Assembly (NCBI RefSeq): GCF_017303295.1
Contig: NZ_JAFKOK010000018.1
Span: forward strand, 1 to 64,000
Direction of reading: 5' to 3'
From: Rhodobacter sp. NTK016B
Lineage (GTDB): Bacteria; Pseudomonadota; Alphaproteobacteria; Rhodobacterales; Rhodobacteraceae
Length of the DNA: 64,000 bases
Numbering within the stretch: position 1 is the first letter of the stretch; each line of letters starts with the position of its first letter. The position numbers and the translations under genes were made by a program. This document shows, one piece after another, positions 1-8,595 of this stretch. The notes below the pieces were generated by a model that searched no databases, was not told the origin of the DNA, and saw only the letters and a list, made by a program, of their open reading frames with translations.

Positions 1-4
1 CTCA

Positions 5-32
5 CCCCCGGGATATTTCCGGAACAAAGATG
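5..32 (-). repeat. Dispersed intergenic element, copy A
   Basis: Read on the minus strand this is CATCTTTG-TTCCGGAAATAT-CCCGGGGG, the core of an element seen five times in this window (also near 58, 28535, 35110 and 60590). It faces copy B across a 25-base spacer, so the two cores form an imperfect inverted repeat. If it follows the rule seen for the other copies, it lies 3' of a plus-strand gene beyond the left edge. The hairpin arm is outside or absent here. Confidence 0.6.
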
Positions 33-57
33 CGCGGTTAACAAAAGCCTGCCGCCC

Positions 58-110
58 CATCTTTAATCCCCAAATATCCCGGGGGGGCCGGGGGAGGATC
101 CCCCGCCTTC
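58..110 (+). repeat. Dispersed intergenic element, copy B
   Basis: CATCTTTAAT-CCCCAAATAT-CCCGGGGG is followed by a short hairpin (GGGGG-aggat-CCCCC). It lies directly 3' of the minus-strand LysR gene. The hairpin differs from copies C, D and E, which have an AGACA loop. Position and orientation fit a role at mRNA 3' ends, but no function is shown. Confidence 0.6.
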
Positions 111-143
111 GGAACCTACAGACACACAAGCACGCCCAGGCGT

Positions 144-1097
144 TCAGGGCGTCGCGACCGCGCTGCCGTCATCGCCCAGCAATTCGGCCTCCCATGCGCC
201 GCTTTCCACGGCTTCGACGATCAACCCGGTGAGGATCGTCTTCACGGTTTCCAGCACATAGGTGCGCGGCGCCCCGGCGGGTTCGCACAGGCACAATTCG
301 CGCGACAGATTGGGCTCGACGATCGGCCGGTAGGACAGCACGCCCTCCGCCACCGGAATATTGACCGAGAGCTTGGTGGCGATGGTGCAGCCCAGCCTTT
401 CGCGCAGCGCGCCCGAGATCGCCTGGATCGAGTTCATCTTCAGCACGGCGCGGCTTTCGATCCGTTTGAGCAGGTCGAGTTCGGTCAGGATCACTCCCGA
501 TGAGACACCTTGCTGCAGCATGATAATCGGCAACGTCAGCAAGTCCTCGACCGTGATCGGGATACCCGGCGGGCCGATCAGGTCCTCGCGCCCGACGCAG
601 ACCATGCGTTCGACCAGAAGCGGGCGCGCGATGACGCGCGTATCGGGGGGCGGGTTGTAGACCAGCGCCAGATCGACCTCGCCGCGCATCAACGACTGGA
701 AGGTCGCGCCCGACAGGCTTTCATTCAGGCTGAGCTGCACTTTCGGGTGGTCGCCGAGGATCTTGCGCGCCAGCGGCACGCCGATCGCACGGACCGCCGA
801 GTAGGCCATGCCGACGCGCACGGTGCCGCTGATTTCCTTGCCGCCCTGCCGCAGATCGGCGACGGCGACATCGACCGCGCGCAAGATCGCCGTGGCGTGG
901 GCGTGCAGCCGCTCGCCCGCCGCCGTCGGGGTCAGCCCGCGTGGCGTGCGGTCGAAGAGCCGGGCGGCGAGTTCCTCTTCCAGCCGCCCGAGGTGATAGC
1001 TCAGCGCCGTGGTCGCGACATGGACGCGCCGTGAGGCGGCCAGCAACGAGCCGTGTTCATAGATCGCCTGAAAATAGCGGAGCTGGCGGATATCCAT
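144..1097 (-). CDS. LysR family transcriptional regulator
   Basis: The 317-residue product has a typical LysR length. The N-terminal winged helix-turn-helix spans about residues 1-60 (MDIRQLRYFQAIYEHGSL, then the AASRRVHV...LSYHLGRLE recognition region). A substrate-binding-like effector domain runs from about residue 90 to 300. The gene is divergent from the UGSC-like/TrxR/ABC operon that starts at 1210, so by the usual LysR arrangement it probably activates that operon in response to the imported compound. The effector cannot be told from sequence. Copies A and B of the dispersed element lie just past its stop. Confidence 0.9.
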   Translation of the reverse strand: MDIRQLRYFQAIYEHGSLLAASRRVHVATTALSYHLGRLEEELAARLFDRTPRGLTPTAAGERLHAHATAILRAVDVAVADLRQGGKEISGTVRVGMAYSAVRAIGVPLARKILGDHPKVQLSLNESLSGATFQSLMRGEVDLALVYNPPPDTRVIARPLLVERMVCVGREDLIGPPGIPITVEDLLTLPIIMLQQGVSSGVILTELDLLKRIESRAVLKMNSIQAISGALRERLGCTIATKLSVNIPVAEGVLSYRPIVEPNLSRELCLCEPAGAPRTYVLETVKTILTGLIVEAVESGAWEAELLGDDGSAVATP

Positions 1098-1209
1098 GCG
1101 GGCGCCCGATCTTAGCTATACATTTTTTAGAGATGTGGCGTCGAAAGGTTATAATTTTTCGCATCCCCGCGCAACGCTACTGTCCCCTCAGTCTGAGCGG
1201 AGGGCCGAC
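1098..1209. promoter_or_regulatory. Divergent promoter region, LysR / UGSC operon
   Basis: These 112 bases separate the two divergent starts and are more AT-rich than their surroundings. A perfect TATAAT lies at 1150-1155, oriented toward the UGSC-like gene; no convincing -35 box is visible 17 bases before it. A stretch around 1109-1134 (ATCTTA ... TAGAGAT) is weakly dyad-symmetric with a T-rich core, as LysR sites often are. Site assignment is tentative. Confidence 0.4.
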
Positions 1210-2880
1210 ATGAGCATCATCGATCCAGAGGCGGTCACCACCCGGGGCGCTTTTGCGGCTCTGGCCCCAACCGGGACGCCCCCGGTCGTCATCGGCAAGC
1301 ACCCCGCCAAGCGGCCGAGCGCGCTTGAAGGCAAGACGGTTTATCTGGTCGACAGCCGGTTCGACGATTCCCTCGAACTGCTCAAGCAGATCGCGGTTTG
1401 GTTCTCGGTGCATATGCCCTCGGTCCGCGTCGAGATCCGCCAGCTTGCCAGCACATATGCCAAGGACGACCCCGATCTGTGGGAAGAAATCCGTGACAAG
1501 GGCGACGCGGCGATCATCGGCGTGGGCCATTGCAGCACCTGCGCGCCTGCCGTCTCAACCCATGCGGTGACGCTTGAGACGAAATACGGCGTGCCGACAG
1601 TGGCCGTGCATACCGAGAAATTCGACCGCGTCGTGCGTTCGGTCGTGAAGATGGCGGGTTTGCCGCAGGCGCCGCTGGTCTTCGTGCCGCAGCCGGTGAT
1701 GGGCAAGAGCGAGGCCGAGCTGAAAGCCTATGTCGAGGGGATCGACCCGGTCCGCGGCGCGCCGGTCATGCAGGAGATCCTTGACGGGCTGACCAAGGGC
1801 ATCGCCCCCAATGTCGACACCCGTGCAACCGCAAGCGAGCGGCCGCGCCTTGTCAGTGCCGAGAGCGAGGACGCGCTGCACGACCTCTATCAGGCCAATA
1901 ACTGGACCGATTTCCTACCCATCGTGCTGCCGACCGAGGCGCGGGTCGCGGCGATGCTGGCCGGGACCAGCCGCGATCGCAGTGAGGTGGTCGGGCGGAT
2001 GCAGCCCACGCCCAATCGCGGCGCATGGAGCTACACGGTCGAGAAGGTCGCGATCAACGCGGTCATGGCAGGGGCGCGGCCCGAGTATTTCCCGGTGATC
2101 CTTGCGCTGGCGGCGTCGGAATTCTCGTCGCGGCGCTCGTCCTCGTCCTCGGTGGCGACGATGGTCGTGGTCAACGGCCCGATCCGGCACGAGATCGGCA
2201 TGAATGCCGGGATCGGCGCGATGGGGCCCTATAACCACGCCAATGCCACGATCGGGCGGGCCTATAGCCTGCTGTCACAGAACCTGCAGGGCGGGTCCGA
2301 GCCGGGGCTGTCCTATATGGGCTCAATGGGCAGCGCCTTCAGCTATTCGGGCATGACCTTCGCCGAGAACGAAGAGGCCAGCCCATGGGAGCCGCTGCAT
2401 GTCCAGCACGGGTTCCGCGCCGAGGACAGCACCGTCACCATCTTTCAGGGCCTGCGCGCCGTGACCCACAGCCTGGGCCTGCGCGAGACGCATTGGCGCG
2501 ACCATGTCGCCGACATGCTGCGCGGCACCGAAGCGATCACCGCGCCCTGCCTGCTGCTCGACCCGATCTGCGCGCGGCAATTCGTCGAACGGGGCGGCTA
2601 TGCCGACAAGGCGGCGCTGATCGACGGCATCCACGAGCTGGGCAAGATGAAAGCGGGCGAATACTGGGACCTGCAGCTGGTGCAGAACTACGTCTATCCG
2701 CGCGCCACGTTCGGCGAAGAGCCGTTCGCCTCGCGGCTGAAAGCGGCACCCGACGAGATGATCCACAAATTCGTCAAGGAGCGCATCAACGCCATCGTCG
2801 TGGGCGGCGAGGCGAACGGCTATTGGCAGATTGCCAGCGCGATGCGTCACGCGACGCTCGGCATCGACGAATGGCGCTGA
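1210..2880 (+). CDS. UGSC-like CxxC protein with unassigned C-terminal domain
   Basis: The start chosen is ATG 1210 (AGGG-type ribosome site; MSIIDPEAV) rather than the upstream in-frame ATG at 1096, giving 556 residues. Residues about 40-200 have an alpha/beta pattern with the motif GVGHCSTCAP. The cysteines are C108 and C111, at the place where I recall the UGSC (seleno)protein family carrying Sec/Cys-x-x-Cys. Residues about 215-556 form a second conserved-looking region (NRGAWSYTVEKVAINAVMAG, PEYFPVILALAAS) that I cannot name. No Sec codon is involved. The next gene starts 4 bases after the stop and encodes a thioredoxin-reductase-like flavoprotein, which suggests a dithiol relay. The reaction is unknown; a reductase or lyase acting on an imported substrate is inference. 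Confidence 0.65.
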   Translation: MSIIDPEAVTTRGAFAALAPTGTPPVVIGKHPAKRPSALEGKTVYLVDSRFDDSLELLKQIAVWFSVHMPSVRVEIRQLASTYAKDDPDLWEEIRDKGDAAIIGVGHCSTCAPAVSTHAVTLETKYGVPTVAVHTEKFDRVVRSVVKMAGLPQAPLVFVPQPVMGKSEAELKAYVEGIDPVRGAPVMQEILDGLTKGIAPNVDTRATASERPRLVSAESEDALHDLYQANNWTDFLPIVLPTEARVAAMLAGTSRDRSEVVGRMQPTPNRGAWSYTVEKVAINAVMAGARPEYFPVILALAASEFSSRRSSSSSVATMVVVNGPIRHEIGMNAGIGAMGPYNHANATIGRAYSLLSQNLQGGSEPGLSYMGSMGSAFSYSGMTFAENEEASPWEPLHVQHGFRAEDSTVTIFQGLRAVTHSLGLRETHWRDHVADMLRGTEAITAPCLLLDPICARQFVERGGYADKAALIDGIHELGKMKAGEYWDLQLVQNYVYPRATFGEEPFASRLKAAPDEMIHKFVKERINAIVVGGEANGYWQIASAMRHATLGIDEWR

Positions 2881-2884
2881 GACC

Positions 2885-3823
2885 ATGACCGGTATGACGC
2901 TTGATATCCTGATCGTCGGCGCTGGCGTGGCCGGGCTGGAAGCCGCGCGGGTGGCGGCCAGCGGCGGCGCAAAGGTACTGGTGGTCGAACGGATGGGGCC
3001 GGGCGGGCAGGTTTCAACCGTCGACCGGATCACCAACTTCCCCGGCCATGACGAGATCGGCGGGTTCGAGCTGGGCCCGATACTGCAGGACGCCGCAGAC
3101 GAGGCCGGGGCTGAATTCGCGCTGTCCGAGGTGGCGGCGCTGGCACCCGTTGCGGGCGGCTGGCGGGCGGCGGTCGATGGAAGACCGCTGGACGCACGCT
3201 GCGTGATCCTTGCCTGCGGGTCCGAACGCCGGGCGCTGCGCGTGCCGGGCGAAAGCGCATTTACCGGGCGCGGCGTTTCGCATTGCGCGTCCTGCGACGG
3301 CGGATTCTTCCGGGGCGAGACCGTGGTGGTGGTCGGCGGCGGCGATTCCGCGCTGGACGAGGCCTTGGTTCTCGCCCCCATCGTCGGATCGGTGGTGGTG
3401 GTGCTGCGGGGCACGGCGTTCCGCGCGACGCAGGGACAGGAGGCCGCGCTTCGGGCGCAGGCCAACATCACCGTGCTGCGCGAAACCGAGGTGATCGAAG
3501 TACAGGGCCATGAGGGCGGCATGACCGGCGTGGTGCTGCGCGACAGAGACGGGACGCGCACGCTGCCCGCCCGTGGCCTGTTCGTCTATGTCGGACTCGC
3601 ACCGCGCACGGCGCTGGCCGAAGGGCTGGCCGAACGGGACCGCAACGGGCGGCTAATCGTCTCCGGGGGGATGGAGACGACAGCACCGGGCCTGTTCGCG
3701 GCCGGAGACATTAGGCAGGGCAGCCGCGCGCTGCTGGCCGAGGCGCAGGAGGACGGGCAGCGCGCCGCGCGCGCCGCGCTCGCCTTCCTGCAACGAGGAA
3801 TGACGGCAGGGCAAAAGGGATAA
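2885..3823 (+). CDS. Thioredoxin-reductase-like FAD/NAD(P) oxidoreductase
   Basis: The start ATG 2885 (MTGMTLDILIVGAG) follows the UGSC-like gene by 4 bases; the product has 312 residues, the usual size for low-Mr thioredoxin reductases. An N-terminal FAD Rossmann motif (GAGVAGLEAA), the redox pair in HCASCDGGFF, a central NAD(P) motif (VVGGGDSALDEA) and the C-terminal FAD motif (GLFAAGDI) are all present, so it should be catalytically complete. Thioredoxin itself is not encoded nearby. The tight coupling to the CxxC-containing upstream protein suggests that protein is its partner, but general TrxR activity is not excluded. Confidence 0.85.
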   Translation: MTGMTLDILIVGAGVAGLEAARVAASGGAKVLVVERMGPGGQVSTVDRITNFPGHDEIGGFELGPILQDAADEAGAEFALSEVAALAPVAGGWRAAVDGRPLDARCVILACGSERRALRVPGESAFTGRGVSHCASCDGGFFRGETVVVVGGGDSALDEALVLAPIVGSVVVVLRGTAFRATQGQEAALRAQANITVLRETEVIEVQGHEGGMTGVVLRDRDGTRTLPARGLFVYVGLAPRTALAEGLAERDRNGRLIVSGGMETTAPGLFAAGDIRQGSRALLAEAQEDGQRAARAALAFLQRGMTAGQKG

Positions 3824-3895
3824 CCCCCGCCGCCAGCCGGGGACAGCCCGGCGTCAGGTCGCCTGCGAGCGACACATATCAGGGAGGAGAACCGC

Positions 3896-4951
3896 ATGAC
3901 CCTTATCCAAAGGCTTATGCCCGCTACCGGACTGGCCGTGCTTGGACTGCTGCTGCCCGCATCGATCCTGCAGGCGCAGGATCTGACCGCAACCGAGGCC
4001 GCGCTCTACGAGGCCGCGCAATCCGAAAATGGTGTGACGTGGTACACCTCACAGCTGACCACCGAGCAGGCCGAGCAGGTCTGCGCGCTGTTCAGCGAGC
4101 GGTACGAGGGCGTCGGCTGCTTCCCCGTGCGCGCCAATGGCTCCAGCACGTTGCAGCGCGTGGTGCAGGAAATTCAGGCAGGCGCGGTACAGGGCGACGT
4201 GGTCTCGACCAACGGCGTATCAGATTTCGAAGAATTCAAATCGCTGGGCGGGCTGGCGCAATACAGGCCCGAGAACCTGTCGGGCATGGAGCCGTCGTTG
4301 GCCGCGCTCAACGATTCCGACGGCTATTACTTCGTGTCAGGCACCTCGCCTTTCGGCTTCGTCTACAACACCGAGATCGTCGCCCCCGAGGATGTGCCGA
4401 CCTCGTGGAACGATCTGACCGATCCGCGCTGGCGCGACCAGATCGCCATCGCGCATCCGGGCTTTTCGGGCAGTGCCGGGCAATGGGCGATTGCCATGGA
4501 CCGGCTCTATGGCGAGGCGTTCTTTCAGGGCCTTGCCGCCAATGATCCGCAGATCGGGCGTTCCATCGCCGATGGCTACACGCTGGTGACGACGGGCGAA
4601 CGCTCGCTGACGGTAACGTCGCTGGCGCTGGGGCGCGACGCGATGCGCGACGGCAAGCCCGTCGATCTGGTCGTGCCGGAAGAAGGCATGTTCCTGCCGC
4701 CCAGCGCCGCCGCCGTGCTGGCCGATGCGCCCAACCCCAACAGCGCGCGGCTGTTTGCCGAGTTCCTCGCCTCGGCAGAATTCTCGGAATGGCTGGCCTC
4801 GATGGGCCGCAACCCGCTGCGCACCGATGTGTCGACGCCCGAAGGCGTGCCGGACCTGACCGAGGTCAACGTGATCACCGTCTCGGTCGCCGAGTCGCTG
4901 GAAAACCAGCAGCGCGTGGTCGAGATGTTCCGCGACATCTTCGGCATCTGA
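3896..4951 (+). CDS. ABC transporter substrate-binding protein, Fbp/iron-type family
   Basis: A 351-residue periplasmic protein with a Sec signal peptide (about residues 1-27, cleavage near ILQA-QDL). The fold family is that of FbpA/AfuA/PhnS-like receptors (SQLTTEQAEQVCALF early on, YNTEIVAPEDVPTSW in the middle). A GGAG ribosome site precedes the ATG. Family members bind ferric ions or small anionic organics such as 2-aminoethylphosphonate, so the ligand is open. It is followed by its permease and ATPase and preceded by the UGSC/TrxR pair, so the ligand is probably the substrate of those enzymes. Confidence 0.85.
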   Translation: MTLIQRLMPATGLAVLGLLLPASILQAQDLTATEAALYEAAQSENGVTWYTSQLTTEQAEQVCALFSERYEGVGCFPVRANGSSTLQRVVQEIQAGAVQGDVVSTNGVSDFEEFKSLGGLAQYRPENLSGMEPSLAALNDSDGYYFVSGTSPFGFVYNTEIVAPEDVPTSWNDLTDPRWRDQIAIAHPGFSGSAGQWAIAMDRLYGEAFFQGLAANDPQIGRSIADGYTLVTTGERSLTVTSLALGRDAMRDGKPVDLVVPEEGMFLPPSAAAVLADAPNPNSARLFAEFLASAEFSEWLASMGRNPLRTDVSTPEGVPDLTEVNVITVSVAESLENQQRVVEMFRDIFGI

Positions 4952-5008
4952 CCCCACTGGCCGGCCCTGCCGCAGGGCCGGCCCATCCGACCGCGACCCG
5001 GAGCCCCC

Positions 5009-6730
5009 ATGACCGTCGATACCCATCCTCCGGCCAGCGCCCGGACCCGCCGCCTGACGCATTTCCGGCCCGATCAGCTTGCATGGCTGGCGCTGGCGCT
5101 GACCTTGGCGGTGCTGATCATTGCCCCCCTGTCGATGCTGGTGGTGAAAAGCTTTACCGACGGCACGACCGGCGGCTTCACGCTGGAAAACTACGTCACC
5201 GCCTATGGCCGCGCGCGTCATGTTCAGGCGCTGTGGAACACGCTGGTGATGGGGCTGGCCTCGACGGTGCTGGCGGTTTTGCTGGCCGTGCCCACTGCCT
5301 GGGCCTGCACGCGCACCAATATGCCGGGGCGAACCTTCGTGCGGATCGCGCTGTTCGGCTCGTTCCTGATGCCGCCCTATCTGACCGGCGTGGGCTGGAT
5401 CCTGCTGGCCGGCCCGAATGCGGGCTTCATCAATCAGGCATGGACCGCACTGACCGGGCTGGAGGCGCCGCTGGTCGATATCTTCACCTTTTCGGGCCTC
5501 GTGCTGGTCATGGGGCTGAGCACGTTTTTCACCATCTTCATCCTTGTGAGCGCCGCGTTCGAGCTGCTTTCGACCGAGATGGAGGACGCTGCAAACATCC
5601 TTGGCGCCGGGGTGTTCCGCACCGCGTTCAAGATCACCCTGCCGATGGCCATGCCGACGATCCTGGGCAGCGCGCTTTTGACCTTCCTTGTGTCCATAGC
5701 GCTCTACGGCGTGCCCGCGCTGATCTCGATCCCCGCGCGCTATCCGGTCGTGGTGATCCAGTTGGCCGAGTTCTTTTCCTTCCCCGTCCGCATCGAAGTC
5801 GCGGCGGCCTATTCGATCCCGCTTCTGGGCATCACCATCGGGCTGTTGCTGCTGCAGCGCCGGGTGCTGGGCCGCAAGGGCTATACCGCTGTCGGCGGCA
5901 AGGGGGGCGAGCGCCGCGTGACCGATCTGGGCGCGTGGAAATGGGCCGTGTTCGGCTATGTGATGCTGGTCGTTCTGCTGGCCGTGGCGATGCCGCTTCT
6001 GGTGCTGATCATGGCCGCGTTCAGCCATAGCTGGGTGTCGGGCCTGAGCCTTGAAAACCTCACGCTCGAGCATTTCCGCTATGTGCTGTTCGAGCATTCC
6101 AGTTCGCAACGCGCGCTCATCACCAGCGTCGCCACAGGCGCCGCAGCAGCCACGCTGGCCATTTCGCTTGCGCTGTCGATTTCCTATGTGGTGCAGCGCC
6201 GCCTGCTGCCCCATGCGGGTGTGCTGGCCTTCCTGTGCATGTCGCCCTTCGTCATTCCGGGCATCGTGCTGGCCATCGGCTTTTACGCCGTCTACGCGCT
6301 GCCGCCGGTGGGGCTGTACGGCACCTATATCATCCTGATCCTTGCCTTCACCACGCGCTTCCTGCCCATCGCCTACACGACCAGCACCAATGGCGTGCGC
6401 GCGATCAACCCCGAGATGGAGGAAGCCGTGCGCATCCTCGGCGGTGGCCAGTTCACCGCGATCCGCAAGGTCGTGGCGCCTCTTCTCAAGCGCACGCTGG
6501 CGTCTGGCTGGATCCTGATCTTCGTGCCCGCCGCGCAGGAATTGTCCACTGCCGTCTTCCTTGTCGGTCCCCATACCCGCGTCGTCTCGGTCGTCCTTCT
6601 GGACATGAGCGAAGAGGGAACCTTCGAACGCCTCGCCGCCCTGGGCAGCGTGCTGTTGCTGATCATCGCCACGATTGTGCTGATCGGCGTCAAGCTGCTG
6701 GGCCGCGATTTCATGCTGAGGAGAAGCTGA
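5009..6730 (+). CDS. ABC transporter permease, fused double-domain Fbp type
   Basis: A 573-residue inner-membrane protein with two homologous permease halves, as in FbpB/ThiP-type importers. Two EAA loops for contact with the ATPase are visible (EDAANILGAGVFRT in the first half, EEAVRILGGGQFTAIRKV in the second), each within a six-helix half. It ends in TGATG, so its stop overlaps the ATG of the ATPase gene by one base, which indicates translational coupling. It works with the binding protein encoded at 3896 and the ATPase at 6730. Confidence 0.9.
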   Translation: MTVDTHPPASARTRRLTHFRPDQLAWLALALTLAVLIIAPLSMLVVKSFTDGTTGGFTLENYVTAYGRARHVQALWNTLVMGLASTVLAVLLAVPTAWACTRTNMPGRTFVRIALFGSFLMPPYLTGVGWILLAGPNAGFINQAWTALTGLEAPLVDIFTFSGLVLVMGLSTFFTIFILVSAAFELLSTEMEDAANILGAGVFRTAFKITLPMAMPTILGSALLTFLVSIALYGVPALISIPARYPVVVIQLAEFFSFPVRIEVAAAYSIPLLGITIGLLLLQRRVLGRKGYTAVGGKGGERRVTDLGAWKWAVFGYVMLVVLLAVAMPLLVLIMAAFSHSWVSGLSLENLTLEHFRYVLFEHSSSQRALITSVATGAAAATLAISLALSISYVVQRRLLPHAGVLAFLCMSPFVIPGIVLAIGFYAVYALPPVGLYGTYIILILAFTTRFLPIAYTTSTNGVRAINPEMEEAVRILGGGQFTAIRKVVAPLLKRTLASGWILIFVPAAQELSTAVFLVGPHTRVVSVVLLDMSEEGTFERLAALGSVLLLIIATIVLIGVKLLGRDFMLRRS

Positions 6731-7785
6731 TGAATGGTCTGGTCCTGAAAGACCTGGGACGCCGGTTCGGGGCGGTCGATGCCGTCAAGGACGTGAATAT
6801 CGAGCTTCAGGCGGGCGAATTCCTGTCGCTGCTGGGCCCCTCGGGCTGCGGCAAGACGACGACGCTGCGGATGATCGCGGGCTTCCTTGCGCCGACCTCG
6901 GGCTCGATCATCCTCGACGGGGTCGAGGTCTCGTCCCCGCGCGGCTCGCTGCCGCCGGAAAAGCGCGGGATGTCGATGATCTTCCAGAGCTACGCGATCT
7001 GGCCGAACATGACCGTGGCGCAGAACGTGGCCTTCGGGCTGAATTTGCGCAAGCTCGACAAGGCCGAGATCCGCCGCCGCACCGGCGAGATGCTGGAAGC
7101 CGTGCGCCTGAACGCCTTGGCCGACCGTTATCCGTCCGAATTGTCGGGCGGCCAGCAGCAGCGCGTGGCGCTGGCACGCGCGCTGGTGATCCGGCCCAAG
7201 CTGTTGCTGCTGGACGAGCCGCTGTCCAATCTCGACGCCTCGCTGCGCGAGGACATGCGTTTCGAGATCAAGCGCATCCATGACGAGTTCCGCATCACCT
7301 CGGTCTATGTCACCCATGACCAGAGCGAGGCGATGGTCACCTCGGACCGGATCGCCGTCATCAATCAGGGCCGGGTCGAGCAGATCGACACCCCCTACGA
7401 GATCTACACCAAGCCCAGAACCCGTTTCGTCGCGGGTTTCATCGGGCGCACGAACCAGATCACCGGGCGGCGCGGCGCGCAGGGCGTGGATTTCGCCGGC
7501 TTCACCCTGCCCGGCGCGGCCTTTACCGGATCCGAGCCCGATGTCTTCATCTCGGTACGCCCGCAATCGCTGCATCTGAGCGCCGAGGAACCCGTCACCG
7601 ACAACGCGCTGAAACTGAAAGGCACGATCGCCGGGCGGGCTTTCCTGGGAGAGACATGGGATTACGTCTTCCGCTCGGATGCCGGGCTGGAACTGCGCAT
7701 CACCGCACGCCCGCACGAGGTCTATGCATTGGGCGCGCCGGTCTGGGCCCGCGCATCGAGCGATCAGGTCGTGCAGATCCTGTAG
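6730..7785 (+). CDS. ABC transporter ATP-binding protein
   Basis: The true start is the ATG at 6730, overlapping the permease stop, not the far-upstream in-frame ATG; this gives 351 residues. Walker A GPSGCGKT lies at about residues 36-43, then the Q-loop (FQSYAIWPNMTV), signature LSGGQQQR, Walker B LLLLDEPLSNLDASLRE and the H-loop (YVTHDQSEAM). The C-terminal about 110 residues form a TOBE/OB regulatory part, as in FbpC/PotA-type subunits. It powers the importer encoded just upstream. It converges with the GntR gene; only 11 bases separate the two stops. Confidence 0.93.
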   Translation: MNGLVLKDLGRRFGAVDAVKDVNIELQAGEFLSLLGPSGCGKTTTLRMIAGFLAPTSGSIILDGVEVSSPRGSLPPEKRGMSMIFQSYAIWPNMTVAQNVAFGLNLRKLDKAEIRRRTGEMLEAVRLNALADRYPSELSGGQQQRVALARALVIRPKLLLLDEPLSNLDASLREDMRFEIKRIHDEFRITSVYVTHDQSEAMVTSDRIAVINQGRVEQIDTPYEIYTKPRTRFVAGFIGRTNQITGRRGAQGVDFAGFTLPGAAFTGSEPDVFISVRPQSLHLSAEEPVTDNALKLKGTIAGRAFLGETWDYVFRSDAGLELRITARPHEVYALGAPVWARASSDQVVQIL

Positions 7786-7796
7786 CAGGGCCCGCG

Positions 7797-8507
7797 TCAG
7801 GCGTCGGCGGAGGCGCTGCGGACAGCGGCGATCAGGTCGTGGAACCGGTCGCCCTGCACGAGGATATGCGCGTAGGTGGCCTGCCCCGCCCCCTCGGCAT
7901 CGCCGCGCCGCACCGCGCCAAGGATCGCTTCATGCTCGGCCAGCGAATTGGCGATCCGGTTGCGGCCACGCAATTGCAGCCGCCGATAGGGCTGCAGCAT
8001 CCGGTGCAGGCGCAGCGCCTCCTGCCGCAGGAAGCTGTTATGCGTCGCGGCGTAGAGACAGCAGTGAAAGTCGGTATTGGCCTGATAATAGGCCTCGGCA
8101 TCGCCCGAACGCGCGGCCTCGCGACAGGCATCATGAGCGGCGGCAAAGGCGGACAGCTCGGCCTCGGTGATGCGCCGCGCTGCCAGCCGCGCGCAGCTGG
8201 CTTCGACCTCGGCCATCATCTCGAAACGCTCGGCCAGTTCCTCGAAGCTCCATTCCGTGACGAAAGTGCCGCGCTTGGGCTGGACCTGAACCAGCCCCGA
8301 CGCTTCGAGCTGCTGCAGCACATCGCGGATCGGTGTGCGTGAACAGGCGAATTGACGCGCCAGCGCCTCGGGGTCGAGCCGCGCGCCGGGGCGGTGCTCG
8401 CCATTCAGGATGGCATTTTCCAGCGCCTGACGGATTCGCTGGGTTGTCGAAGCTGTGGTTGCCGAGCTGGGCACTGGGTCATCCGCTTGTTTCGCCATTT
8501 CTACCAT
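7797..8507 (-). CDS. GntR family regulator with FCD domain, MatR-like
   Basis: A 236-residue regulator; an ATG three codons further in (MAKQADD) is an alternative start. The N-terminal winged helix (RIRQALENAILNGE...ARQFACSRTPIRDVLQQLEASG) spans about residues 25-95. A C-terminal FCD helical effector domain follows, with acidic and histidine positions that in the family bind a metal and organic acids. It is divergent from malonyl-CoA decarboxylase, the same layout as rhizobial MatR and the malonate genes, so it is likely a malonate- or malonyl-CoA-responsive repressor. A perfect palindrome between the genes at 8536-8549 is its best operator candidate. Confidence 0.85.
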   Translation of the reverse strand: MVEMAKQADDPVPSSATTASTTQRIRQALENAILNGEHRPGARLDPEALARQFACSRTPIRDVLQQLEASGLVQVQPKRGTFVTEWSFEELAERFEMMAEVEASCARLAARRITEAELSAFAAAHDACREAARSGDAEAYYQANTDFHCCLYAATHNSFLRQEALRLHRMLQPYRRLQLRGRNRIANSLAEHEAILGAVRRGDAEGAGQATYAHILVQGDRFHDLIAAVRSASADA

Positions 8508-8535
8508 CCCCGGCAGTGATATAGAAAGAACTTGA

Positions 8536-8549
8536 TGATATATATATCA
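8536..8549. promoter_or_regulatory. Palindromic operator candidate, GntR / malonyl-CoA decarboxylase
   Basis: TGATATA-TATATCA is a perfect 14-base palindrome in the 88-base divergent gap. FCD-type GntR regulators bind short AT-rich dyads (MatR-type sites resemble TTGTATACAA). It sits about 50 bases before the decarboxylase ATG, where it could block both promoters. The match is by shape, not by an exact consensus. Confidence 0.5.
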
Positions 8550-8595
8550 GCGATAATATTGAGCATAAGAAGCCCGGATCGGGCAAGGAGTCTCC

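Noticed and set aside
1531-1542. Selenocysteine at the CxxC site of the UGSC-like protein
   Set aside because: The codons are TGC and TGC, not TGA, and no in-frame TGA or SECIS-like hairpin follows, so this is an ordinary cysteine form.
4337-6574. Minus-strand ORF of 745 codons opposite the ABC permease genes
   Set aside because: Rich in His, Gln, Arg and Gly with no domain; it is the antisense shadow usual in GC-rich genes. The plus-strand frames have clear families and ribosome sites.
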